Assembly: GCF_030253575.1 (NCBI RefSeq)
Contig: NC_080564.1
Location: forward strand, 4,694,501-4,758,500
Length of the DNA: 64,000 bases
Direction: 5' to 3'
From: Rhododendron vialii
Lineage: Eukaryota > Streptophyta > Magnoliopsida > Ericales > Ericaceae
Positions 46,301 to 56,080 of this stretch are shown here, piece by piece. The position numbers and the translations under genes are program-made. The first letter of the stretch is position 1. Every line of letters begins with the position of its first letter. The notes beneath the pieces were generated by a model, which saw only the letters and a program-made list of their open reading frames with translations, ran no database searches and had not been told where the DNA came from.

Positions 46301-46460
46301 AAATGTCCGCAAGATCTTCTCTGATATTGATCCGGAGCTATTTGAGGAGTGCCTGCTTAAATTTCAAGAAGATAAAGCCCAAGAGGAAGAGATTAAGCTG
46401 AAGCGTGAAGCCACATGGAAACGCTTAGAGGAGATTGCAGCCATGAAATCGGCAAAGTGA
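43379..46460 (+). CDS. PP2A regulatory subunit B' (B56), eta/theta/zeta clade
   Basis: Two coding exons (43379-44596 and 46152-46460, GT-AG, phase 0) give 508 residues, the usual B' length. The subunit directs the PP2A scaffold/catalytic dimer to substrates. Residues 1-90 are a variable, Ser/Asn-rich N-terminus beginning [16 protein letters not shown]. The B56 HEAT-like domain (about 93-500) includes [128 protein letters not shown] and [14 protein letters not shown]. The ATG at 43379 matches the family start; eleven more codons are open upstream but are not family-like. The N-terminus resembles B'zeta, while neighbouring genes suggest B'eta/theta, so no symbol is given. The 1.55-kb intron holds a degenerate AGCTCG tract (about 45550-45840). 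Confidence 0.96.
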
Positions 46461-49092
46461 TTGTCCCCAAATGGATAACTGCTCAGAGGTCGTCCGACTT
46501 GGGAGATTAGAAACAAGAAGAGTGTTGTTGGTACTTCCAGTTTTCTTCATAGTTCTGATTGTTATGCAGAGAAAGAAGGGTATTGTTATTTGGTGGGATG
46601 TTGCATTCATTGCGTGCTCACCTTCTTCTGCTTCTACATTTTGCATAGGACTATCGGGTCCCACTGGGTGAGAAACACTGCGTGCAAGGTATAAACTGAC
46701 CCCATATGAATCTATGCGCAACGACAGCATATCTTGGCTTGGATTAACAAAGATATTTGGGTGAGTTTTGGTTATATGGAGGAAACTTGGTTAGTGACTT
46801 GGGCCTTTTTGTTAGGTGTTTAAAGGGGTGACATTGAAAGAGCTTCATTTTGCAGGTATTTATGTGCATTTTTTTTCATAAATTCGGTTTAACTAGTGTA
46901 TTTTTTTTTTAATGTTCAATTATGTATAATGTACCTTTCTATTATGTTGCTTTTATGAATGGATATCTCTTGCATGAGTCAGCATGACACAAGTTCTTGT
47001 GATTATATACATATCTCAATCAGATTTGGTTCAAACTGGCCAGCATTTGATGCTTTGTTTCAAAAGCTATCTACTCCGGTAAATGATCTCATTGGTGTAA
47101 TATGAACAGCTGAGAACCATCCCTGAAAAACGAAACAATGAAATTACAATTCAGACCTGATAAAGAAGGTTATTAATGATTGATAAACCCTCTAGTTACC
47201 ACGTTCTTGTCTCAGTTGTGTGCAAGATCCATATAATGCTTGTATGCTCAAGATTCTGGTTCTGGAAATCAGCAGCTTAATCGTGGTGGATAGTATTGTC
47301 TTTTTTCTTGAATCAGCTATTACTGGGTTGAAGATTCCGGTTCTGCTTTTCCATGTGTTTCAATCCTATTACGTTGTCTTACAATTTGCCTGTACTTGTA
47401 TAATGAATGAGTGCTGTTCAGAAAATGTACGACTTTCTTTTTTTGGATTGATCACTCATCACGATGACTCACACCCCTAAAGTTTTCCACCAGACATGAA
47501 TAATTTGGGTTGATAGAGGATTTGTAGAAGTTTCTTTGATAGAAACAAGTAGTACAGAGAATGGGAAGAAAATATTCTCATGGAAGCAGAAGCACAATGA
47601 AATCCAAGGAAATGAAACCTCTCTTCGGATTTTCAAATCCCTTATGTTTTGTGTTCATTTTTTCGTTTTTGTTTATCTATGATTTGGGTGAGGACAGAGA
47701 TGAAGACAAAAGGAGAGTGGAGGAAATGAAAACAAGCAGCGAAAGACCGAAAACTGAATCAACAATGTCCAGGGAAAGCTTGTGTTGTCTGAAACTCATG
47801 GCAATGCTATATAATTAGTCACGGCCGAACGAGTTCAAAATTAGGTTTAAGGACTTTTTCTGAAGAACTCAACTTAGGCCTTATGAAAAATGGCTTGTGA
47901 TATTTCTCCATTTGCTTAGGACTCTTCTATTTCTCTTTGTTCTTGTCAAGGATAAATCTTCCATTGCATTTTTCATGTGGGTCTGAGGGCTTCATTTTAT
48001 GCTTTTAGAAACAAAGCTCCTCTCAACTGGTTCCTTCCCATATAAAGTGGGCAATGGGAGGGACAATTACACAGCATGGAAAGCCAATTTTGAGTTCTGA
48101 TATGGGAGTTATTAAGTGGTTGTCTTTTGCAGAGAGGATTAGGTTTTCTATCCTAATTCGTTGTCCCGTGTCCTAGTTCTGTGTCACAATCTTCCTGTGC
48201 TATCACGCCGTCGCTTACTGGGTCGCGTCAAAGTTCTCAACTGATAGCACTTGGAGAATGAGACAGTTGAGACAAAGGATTCAGAGTCCTTGCGGGACAC
48301 AAAAAGAGGCTAATTCCTCCTCAATGCGTGTTTTGTGTACATTTCTCATCTTGTCTAATACACCTTAATGTGGGTGATATTGCCAGAACTTGATGCCATG
48401 CAACTATTAGTTGCATTTACAGTCAGAGCAATTACAAGTCTTATTTCATCCTACCATTCATTAATGCAATTTATGTGTCCTGCATATTGTATCGTTTGTG
48501 ATATTCATCTGAACGTGTTTTTTTCCCTGTTTTCTCCTTCGTTATTATATCGGGCTATGTTTGGATGCTAGGAATCTCGAGGTGAAATAAGAACATAATT
48601 TCTGGTCTCTATGTTTGTACGAAGTAGGAATAAGTATGCAATTCTTAGGAATGATATACCCATTCTTTTACCTTGGATTCCTACCATCCAAATACACCTG
48701 CAAGAGCATGGATGGATTTCTTTCTTTTTTTCTTCTTCTTCATCTTCTTTTTTTTTTGTTGCACCCGGTTGATGAGAAGAAACTAGCAGTCAAATACTGT
48801 AGCTTTTAGGAAATTCAGAAGGTAATACAAGAAGTGAAGATAACCCAAATAAGCTAAGAATCTACATTACAGGACAAATATAAATTCAAACAATTTATTA
48901 GTAGTAAACAAAATAACCATCAGATCAAGAAAATCCAAATCACAACCATGACTTACAGAAAGCTAGCAGTACAAACTACCAACCCTGTCTTTATACAACG
49001 AAAAACAGAGAAAAATGATCGACGCACAAACACAACAGGAGCCACCGAAAATATGGAAATACCGAACCAGAGGTCGAAAACACACAAAAAAA
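46461..49092. other. 3' flank of the PP2A gene and intergenic stretch, no gene seen
   Basis: The left part probably includes the PP2A 3' UTR (to roughly 46950). The rest has short open frames without family resemblance or splice support (for example near 47220 and 47561), a pyrimidine-rich tract near 48718-48760, and the probable 3' UTR of the arabinogalactan peptide gene at the right end. Confidence 0.45.
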
Positions 49093-49338
49093 CTAGTGGG
49101 ACGAAGAGAGGAAGAATGGTGAGATGAAGGCTAAGGTAGCCAACAGTGCTGAAATGAACAAATCATGAGGGGAGAAACAACTGTTAGCAGAAGATTGATG
49201 AGGGGCGGGGGCGGGAGTGGGAGAGGGAGAGGGAGACGGTGTAGGCGAGCTGGCCCCTTCCGATAGGCCGGCCAATACCAGCATTGCATAAATCACACAA
49301 GCTGCTGAAAATAGAGTCAATGGTTTTCCAGTTGCCAT
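49093..49338 (-). CDS. arabinogalactan peptide (short GPI-anchored AGP)
   Basis: This single-exon frame gives 81 residues with the full layout of an AG-peptide. There is a signal peptide at 1-29 (MATGKPLTLFSAACVIYAML then VLAGLSEG), a short Ser/Thr-Pro and Ala-Pro module at 31-47 (SPTPSPSPSPTPAPAP) suited to prolyl hydroxylation and arabinogalactan attachment, and a C-terminal hydrophobic segment (LFISALLATLAFISPFFL) consistent with GPI-anchor addition after the Ser/Ala/Asn stretch near 49-53. The mature backbone would be only about 20-25 residues at the plasma membrane or wall. The particular AGP orthologue cannot be named. Confidence 0.8.
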   Translation of the reverse strand: MATGKPLTLFSAACVIYAMLVLAGLSEGASSPTPSPSPSPTPAPAPHQSSANSCFSPHDLFISALLATLAFISPFFLSSSH

Positions 49339-50424
49339 TTTTCTTCAAAAAAATGAAAAAAGTATAGCAACTGGTGATGGATTATGTCTTTGGAACTGTT
49401 AGCTTTATAGTACTTTTGAACTGAGCAGAGGTCATAACCTGTGTAGTAACATGGATTCAATTGCCAAAACAAAATTCTAAATGATACTTTCGAAATGTTG
49501 CACGTGGCGCTCGGTGATTGGTTGATCAAGTCAACCGACCAGCCAGAGCAGTTAGCTCCGGACATGTTTATTGTTTTGCAAAATTTGCAATAGTTTATGT
49601 AGCCCTTGGAATGATAAAAAATAAATAAATAAAAATGTAGCCCTTGGGCCTTCCCCTATTTGGATTTGCGTGACAAAATTTGAAAAGGTCTCCTATATAG
49701 AAATCACCATCACATTAATCTATGAAGATCATAAGATTAGAGTTAGAGTAATCACCGATTAGGGTTTAATTGAGTTGAACACCCTTTTATACTTTCAGAG
49801 AGGAGGTGATTTTATTTTTGCTTTTTTTTTTTTTGAGACGCAAAACATATCATATTGGGTATTGATTAAAACAAAACAACATAAAAACAATAAAACGAAA
49901 CAAAGATAAGAGTAAAAGTAGAGTTAGAATATGATTGCAAGCTTATGTCTTGTCTGATGTAATTCAAATTCTTGTATTCTTCAACCGGTTATTATACTAC
50001 TACTACTAATAATAATAATGATAATAACAGAGATAGAGATATGGGTAGTCTCACTTTTCTATGTCTTAACGGTCGTTTGACGTTGAATCTGATAAATTAA
50101 TATATACCCCCACCGAGGGTATAATTTAATATACTGCCTGTATTATTTAGAACAAAGAAATCTGGTAAATTAGTATGTTTCAAAATCCTGGAGTGCCGTT
50201 ACAGCAAGATATAATTTTATTTTTGAAATCTTAAGTATGTTTAGAAAAATGATGTTGTGGTCGGGGTTAGGTAAAGATGAGACCAGATGACCTCTTATTT
50301 TGTCTTTGAAAGCTGTAACCAATCAGTCAATACGCATGCGGGTCGTTTAAACTTAACACATTAATTAGTGCTTCATATTATAAACTGATAAAGTTGAACT
50401 AATTGATTACTGGATTCTTTATAA

Positions 50425-50515
50425 TTCGGGTGTCCGAATCAGCTTAAGCGAACCTTGACAATGTGGGTTTGAAGTTAACAACCGGACCATCTTCCCGTGG
50501 CTCCGAGAGTTTTTC
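50425..50515 (+). repeat. SINE-like fragment
   Basis: The words GGTGTCCGAATCAGCTTAAG and CGAACCTTGAC, then CCGTGGCTCCGAG, match the SINE head and body words at 23248 and 41055. No tail was found. Confidence 0.4.
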
Positions 50516-51214
50516 TTGTTTGTTTGTTTAGAGGCGAGAGTTAAAAGCTGCAGACTTAAAGAAGTAAATTTCTTGTTTTGCTGTCATACTTCCATCCGAA
50601 GTTAAAAGTTGTTGATTTGCAATTACTTGGTTGGACATGCACTCGATCAGCATTCCGGATAAGGCCTGACAAATGACAATGAGCTCAAGATCAGGTTTTG
50701 GATTGTCTTCCATTAATCATCATCACTGGTTTTTGAAAGAGACACAACAACCTGCATATCGTGATTTCAAATTCGGAAACTGGTTAGGAGTAATAATCAA
50801 AGCAATGGTCTCATCATTATAGAAAAAAAGAAAAAAGAAAAAAAACCAAACAAATAATAAAGGGTCTCTGTTAAAGACAGGGGGAGTATAATACGTAATC
50901 AATTTTTGCATTGCACAAGATTTGACGCCCTACCTAATGGAGAAAGGATTTGACATGTGGAGGATGATCTCTCATTTAAGGTAAATGAGACCCACCACAG
51001 TCTAGACAGATAGAGTTCGACTCCATTGTTCTTAAGACGAATGCGGTTCTTTCAATTTGATGATTGCCTCAACCTAATTTTCATCAATAGATGATTGATT
51101 ATCAAGATTTTTATAAAATAAATAACTCAGATTCTCTTTTCTCTTCTGTTTTTTTGCCAATATTGCATACATTAGGATTAGCAGGGTGTTAGTATGTTAA
51201 TTCATAAAAAAATT

Positions 51215-51330
51215 TAGAGGATATTCATAGCTGTAAACCTCAAACCACCTCTCGCGAGGCTCGAACCATGTCTCCACAGAAGGAGGCGTACCAACTGAGC
51301 CAAGAGCTCATTGGCAAGTCAGATTATCAA
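51215..51330 (-). repeat. tRNA-derived SINE head
   Basis: On the minus strand TGGCTCAGTTGG fits the RNA polymerase III box A and GGTTCGAGCCTC fits box B, about 30 nt apart, as in a tRNA-like SINE head. The flanking sequence does not fold into a complete tRNA cloverleaf by eye and a T/A-rich tail follows, so a SINE is preferred to a tRNA gene. Confidence 0.55.
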
Positions 51331-51663
51331 ATAAGACCCAAGTTGGGTGATTATTCTTTTTAGAAAATTAGAAGCCGGTCCTAGTTTTTAGATTCGGTTT
51401 CATCACAACCTTGAATAATACTAATTGCCGAACCTAGATAGGCATTTTGAATGGGGGTTCGGTTGTGTGAATTTAGCTTTGTCAAATGTGATTGTAATAG
51501 GGTTGTACATGCTTGTGCAAAGAAAGCCTTTTCTTGTAGTTTGTCCAGTATGTGGACAACTAACTTGCCCCTATGGGGTTCCTCTCTCTCTGATGTTTAG
51601 GCGTTTTTCCGCCTCTCATTAATAAAATCTTCTCCCTTTTTGTCAAAAAGAAGAAGAAGTATT

Positions 51664-51765
51664 TGTTTATTCCTTTAGTGGGCTTACAATTGGACTTACC
51701 ATAGTATTTGTTCAGTTGTTTATTCCTTTAGTGGGCTTACAATTGGACTTACCTTAGATCCTGAG
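51664..51765. repeat. two-copy tandem duplication, 53-bp unit, in DUF971 gene promoter
   Basis: TGTTTATTCCTTTAGTGGGC begins both copies (51664 and 51717), continuing TTACAATTGGACTTACC. The unit contains GTGGGCTTAC, so a TGGGC-type word has been doubled. Confidence 0.9.
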
Positions 51766-51772
51766 AGCGATC

Positions 51773-51880
51773 GTGGGCCTGAAGATTGAATATGACCCAT
51801 TCTGAATCTAGTCGTACAACAGCAGCCCAAGCCCCTTAAATTAATCCGTTAAGGCCCAACAAACTTCGGTCCAGGCCCAA
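51773..51880 (+). promoter_or_regulatory. site II (TGGGCC/GGCCCA) cluster of the DUF971 gene
   Basis: GTGGGCCT (51773), AGGCCCAAC (51852) and AGGCCCAAT (51873) lie 85-190 bp before the ATG. Such clusters are typical of plant promoters for mitochondrial and translation proteins, which supports a mitochondrial role for the gene. Function is inferred. Confidence 0.5.
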
Positions 51881-51928
51881 TATCTTATTTCCGAGACCAA
51901 AAATTGAAGAAACTCAAGAGAGTGACAC

Positions 51929-51929
<1 letters not shown>

Positions 51930-51963
<34 letters not shown>
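51930..51963. repeat. (GA)n microsatellite immediately before the DUF971 ATG
   Basis: About 16 GA units run directly into the start codon at 51964, so the repeat would be the last part of the 5' leader. Confidence 0.92.
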
Positions 51964-51966
<3 letters not shown>

Positions 51967-54727
51967 TCTGCGATACGGAGAGTGATTCGGAGCCTCAACA
52001 CGGCCGTGGATTGTCCCAGTCTTACTAGATTTTCTCTTCATCCTCCAAAGAGCGTAAGCTTCTCTTATGGTTAGCTCTACTTCTCGCTATATTTTTTTCC
52101 CAATTGTGGAATCTTTGTTTGTTCCCCAAATTGCTTTTTTTATTTGTTCTTTATTATGAGCTCATTTGTCAAACTTTATGAACATACCCAAATGGGTTCT
52201 TGATCACCCATTTCGTATTTGAGGATAAAATGCATAATTTTTTTCCTCTAATTGCCTTTCTTGCTTAGTTAGAGTATCAGTTTTCTGCGTGTGAGAAAAA
52301 AAGATTGTATACACTAATGAATACACCCAAGTTCTGCTTAGGGTTTTTGACATCAGTTTTGTTGTTTTAAGTGTCAAAGTTGACAATAATACCCATTTTC
52401 CTGCTCACTGCAATTGGATCGGTTTGCTGTCTTTTATGTCAGATTTTAGGGGAATCACAGTAATCAACAAAGGGAAGTAGGAGAGAAGTCTTTTGCTAGA
52501 GTCTTGATCTGACTAGGTTTTGGAATAGAATATAGTTAAAAAAGAAAGAAAGAAAGCTAATGTAAAAACTCTAATGGGCCAAAAGTGGCTTCACATACCT
52601 CACACGTTGATGACCAACTAATAGAAAAGATGACGAGCTATAGATTCCCAAGTCCATTGTGTAAGTTTCACTATGTGGGAGGTTGAGAATTTGTGCTGAC
52701 CCTCGATCTGTCTCTGATGAGCTATCCTAGAACCGTTCGAAAATCAAATGCTGCATTACTTTGGAGTTTGGAAATTAAGCTCGTGCCTTATGCCTACTTT
52801 TCGAAAATCTGCGTATAAAGACACATGACATTATTGGCATTTAAAACTCATCTAAAAAAGTATTAGGTAAAATATTTCTTGTATTGCTTAAGAGATTGAG
52901 GTTTTATACTTGCTACGGTGGTCTAAAGACTCATGGTGGCCAGCGTTAGCAGTACTCGGGCGATATCAAATTTTTTAAACTTTTCTTCCTTTTTTCCTCC
53001 CTGAAATGATAGAGTGCATTGATATTCTGTTGGGGAAAAAAAATTATAATTATGCTTCTTTTGATTTGCCTCTGACTAGGAATGGGTTTGTGAAGGAACG
53101 GCAGATTGTCTTTTCTGATGCTTAAAACACAACCCTTGATGGCCAATATGTAATCCATGTTTATGTGTCTTCCTAGTTTAGCCAGTACTACTAACAAGAC
53201 GATTGCGAAGAGGCGCTTGTTTTTTTATTTCCCAGGGATATGCTCAACCTGGGACCAACAACTCCATTGAAGAAAATTCGTTTAGTGGTCTTCGTCTTGG
53301 GGCATCACAAGGATTTTCTTCACACCATGTAAAGTGCCACGCTGCCTTTTTTGTGGGGCTGCTAGCCTCGGCATTCATGTTAATAGTAACCCAACACTAC
53401 CAAAAAGGGACTTTTGGCTATTGCTGAGTGGTGGTGGAGCAAGGTCATGTGGTGCTCCAGGTGCATTGAATAAACTCACATGGGAGATACAGTCTAGCTG
53501 GCTAGTTACTGCCTCCTTTTTATTTTGCTCTGCTAGTTACAACTTCCTTTGATTGTAACTATATCTATTTGCAAAAAAATGGGAGTTTTTGCCTCATAAC
53601 GGAAAATGGTGCCCCTTAGATTCCCAATAGGTGTAGATTTCTAGCCAGTATAGTGCGCCCATCTTTAGCTGTTATTTTGTTCAAAATTTCAGATTGGTGT
53701 GATAGCCTCAAATAATTGAGTAAAAGGAATTAGCAGCTAAATTTATGAAAAAGTAAGAAAATAAAAAAACTAACTGGGCAACAGACACTCCCATGTGTGT
53801 TGTCATGAAGTATGAACAAGGCTTGGAAGCATGGCGCAAAAGAGTTCTGTGCATTGGCCTCAAGGTGACTCCATTGAAGTCAAACACGTAGATATTATCT
53901 AACTAGACAGAAAATGTTGTATTTTGTCTGGATGGCAAGGGCTGGTTGACAACGTGATGTCGAGGTCACAAATGGAGAGAAGTTTGGATAAATTACTCGA
54001 GCCTTCTGTATGATCTTGCTGCAAGTCCTCTAAAAACAGTAATTACATGCTCATCTGTTCTTCTCATATCAGGTGGAGGTGGAATTTTCCAACGGCAACA
54101 CGTATAATTTGTCAGCTGAGTTCTTAAGGATCTACAGCCCAGCTGCAGACAGCAAAGTTAGATCATTTGGAGGTGAAAAGGTAACTCTTTGACCAAATTT
54201 TTGTACTTACACTGATAGACTATTTAAAATTTCATTGGTTCGTTATGTTTAGTGATTGATCTATATATGTTTATGGGGTTGCTATTTCTTGCCATAATCT
54301 AATTGTATGCAACCTCAATATATAGTCTCATGATCATTCCATCATTCACCAATAGTCCTTTTGTTCACTTACCTAGTATGCTTGAACTAGGTGATATTTG
54401 GGCGACGGCATGTTGGAATCATGTCTGCAGAACCCATAGGGAACTATGGGGTAAGGTATTTCTACACTTAGAGATTGCTTTCCCACACTCTCGTTATTTC
54501 TTCCTCCTTAGAAATGTATGTTACCATGTCTTCTCAGTTATTAATTTAGTGGTGTATTTAAGTTGGGTTACTGATCCAGGATACTGTTCGATGACTTGCA
54601 TAAAACTGGGATTTACACGTGGGATTATATGTATCATCTTGGGAGCAACAAGTTTACCCTCATGAGAAATTATATTAGAACTCTGAAGAAGCATGGACTC
54701 AGTCGGGATCCACCTAGAAGAAAATGA
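51964..54727 (+). CDS. GBBH-like N-terminal (DUF971) domain protein, probably mitochondrial
   Basis: Four exons (51964-52053, 54073-54180, 54391-54455, 54580-54727; GT-AG, in phase) give 136 residues. Residues 1-28 are Arg-rich with no acidic residue before Asp16 (MSAIRRVIRSLNTAV), like a mitochondrial presequence. The DUF971 domain follows at about 31-115: VEVEFSNGNTYNLSAEFLRI, FGRRHVGIMSAEPIGNYGVR, ILFDDLHKTGIYTWDYMYHL. A basic tail ends DPPRRK. This domain also forms the N-terminal part of gamma-butyrobetaine hydroxylases, but here it stands alone without the oxygenase domain; its role in plants is not established. Intron 1 contains a possible in-frame cassette exon (53236-53328, 31 codons). 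If included, the protein has 167 residues. Confidence 0.85.
53236..53328 (+). other. candidate 93-nt cassette exon of the DUF971 gene
   Basis: The segment is preceded by a pyrimidine-rich CCCAG acceptor and followed by GTAAAG, is exactly 31 codons, and is in phase with exons 1 and 2. It reads GYAQPGTNNSIEENSFSGLR and continues to SSHH. It would insert a polar Ser/Gly-rich linker between the presequence-like region and the domain. If the donor is skipped, the frame runs on to a stop at 53427 and would give a short protein of about 93 residues. Confidence 0.4.
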
Positions 54728-56080
54728 TGAGCAGAATGTTCTAGGCGATCGGTCGTTCGATCTCTTGAAGTGATGTGGTTCGACTTGTCACTTGCCTGAA
54801 GGAATTATGGGTGTGAAAGCTAAGTGGGATTGGCGTTCTCTCCTAGTTTCATGTATGAGCCGAAGATGCACAGGCACAGGAGAATCTGCTGCCTACAAAT
54901 TGCACAGGTGCTTCATATGTACATGATTGTAATTGTACTCGTATGAGTTTGTTTTAGACGATTCACTGTGTTAATGATTCCTCATTTTTTCTGTAAATGC
55001 TAGCCGATGGGGAGTGAAATTTTTACGTCCCTTCGTTATCATGATTCTTATCGCTGCCTCTTTTCCTTTTTTCCCCATTTTCATAGAACCCTCTATAAGC
55101 TTGTTGCAGGTTTACCTAGTTTGCATATTCAGCCAATGTAAGGATTAGCCACTCTACTATATAGTTAGATAGCATGGCAATCCTCGCCGTTTTTGCAATG
55201 TAGAAGATACGGTTGAAACTTGCCGGATTGTCTTTTCGTCTCAACCGGATTGTTGCCGGAGTCTCGTCAGAAAATTGGCTTTGTCTTACGGAGTCAGCCC
55301 TGAGCTACAACACCGTTTTAGGCCCCAAAAATGCACAAATTTTAGGGGCTCTTTCTACTTTGGTTCCCCTTATAAGAGTCCAACAAAAAATGGCTTCATC
55401 TTTACTTTTTGCTTTACGCTCCCGAAAAGTCAGGGCCGTTGATTTACCCATGTTGACATACGATGATGATATAATTGTGAAGATACAGAAACGTGTTAGC
55501 ATTTTGATGTGGTAACAGCAGGTGGTTCATTCAGTCTGTTGCATCACCAACCTCCACAAAATTCAAACTAACTCAGCTTTCCTCTGGGGCAATTCCATGT
55601 TTTCAAACCAGGTAATTGCACACACTCAGCAGGGACTCCGCCACCCGAATCCAATTTGATGAGCGATAAGAGCATAGAATTCGGCAATGCTTCTTTATTT
55701 GTCTTCAAAAGTTTTAAGTAAAAAAACCCAACAGTCATAATTAGGATAATCATTACTATTTCATAAAGCAGTTCAAAATTCGAAAAATGGAACGTTACAA
55801 AGATGGATTAAAATTTCAACTGGTGGGACCAGTAGACCATTCAAGCTGATAATAAAGACTGAAAAACCCCACCCACCAACAAATTTAAAATTGCACTACA
55901 CTCCTTTTTCTCTCCTCCCTCCATGTGACCAACCTTTTGCACAAAGACAAAAGCATAAAAAGTTAACCAACTTGATTTTCAAATTTGAAGTATCAAAGAG
56001 AAGACCCCTAAACCAGAACCCACAGAGGAGAACAGAAATAAAATTGGGTGTTTTGGGTTTTTCTCACTAGTGAAGAAGCC
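54728..56080. other. intergenic region between DUF971 and WVD2-like 7 genes
   Basis: It contains the DUF971 3' UTR on the left and the WVD2-like 7 promoter and leader on the right. A 100-codon open frame at 55213-55515 has no family resemblance and is not called a gene. Confidence 0.45.

Larger units (their letters stand above)
49339..51929. other. intergenic stretch with SINE pieces, no gene seen
   Basis: It contains an (AAT)n-like tract (about 50000-50030), a SINE-like head (50425-50515), a tRNA-like SINE head on the minus strand (51215-51330), a 53-bp two-copy duplication (51664-51765) and the promoter of the DUF971 gene. No coding exons were recognised. Confidence 0.5.

Noticed and set aside
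51238-51320. Possible tRNA gene on the minus strand
   Set aside because: Boxes A and B are present but a complete cloverleaf with acceptor stem is not, so a SINE head fits better.
55213-55515. 100-codon open frame between DUF971 and WVD2-like 7 genes
   Set aside because: No recognisable domain, no family match and no splice or promoter support; it may be chance.
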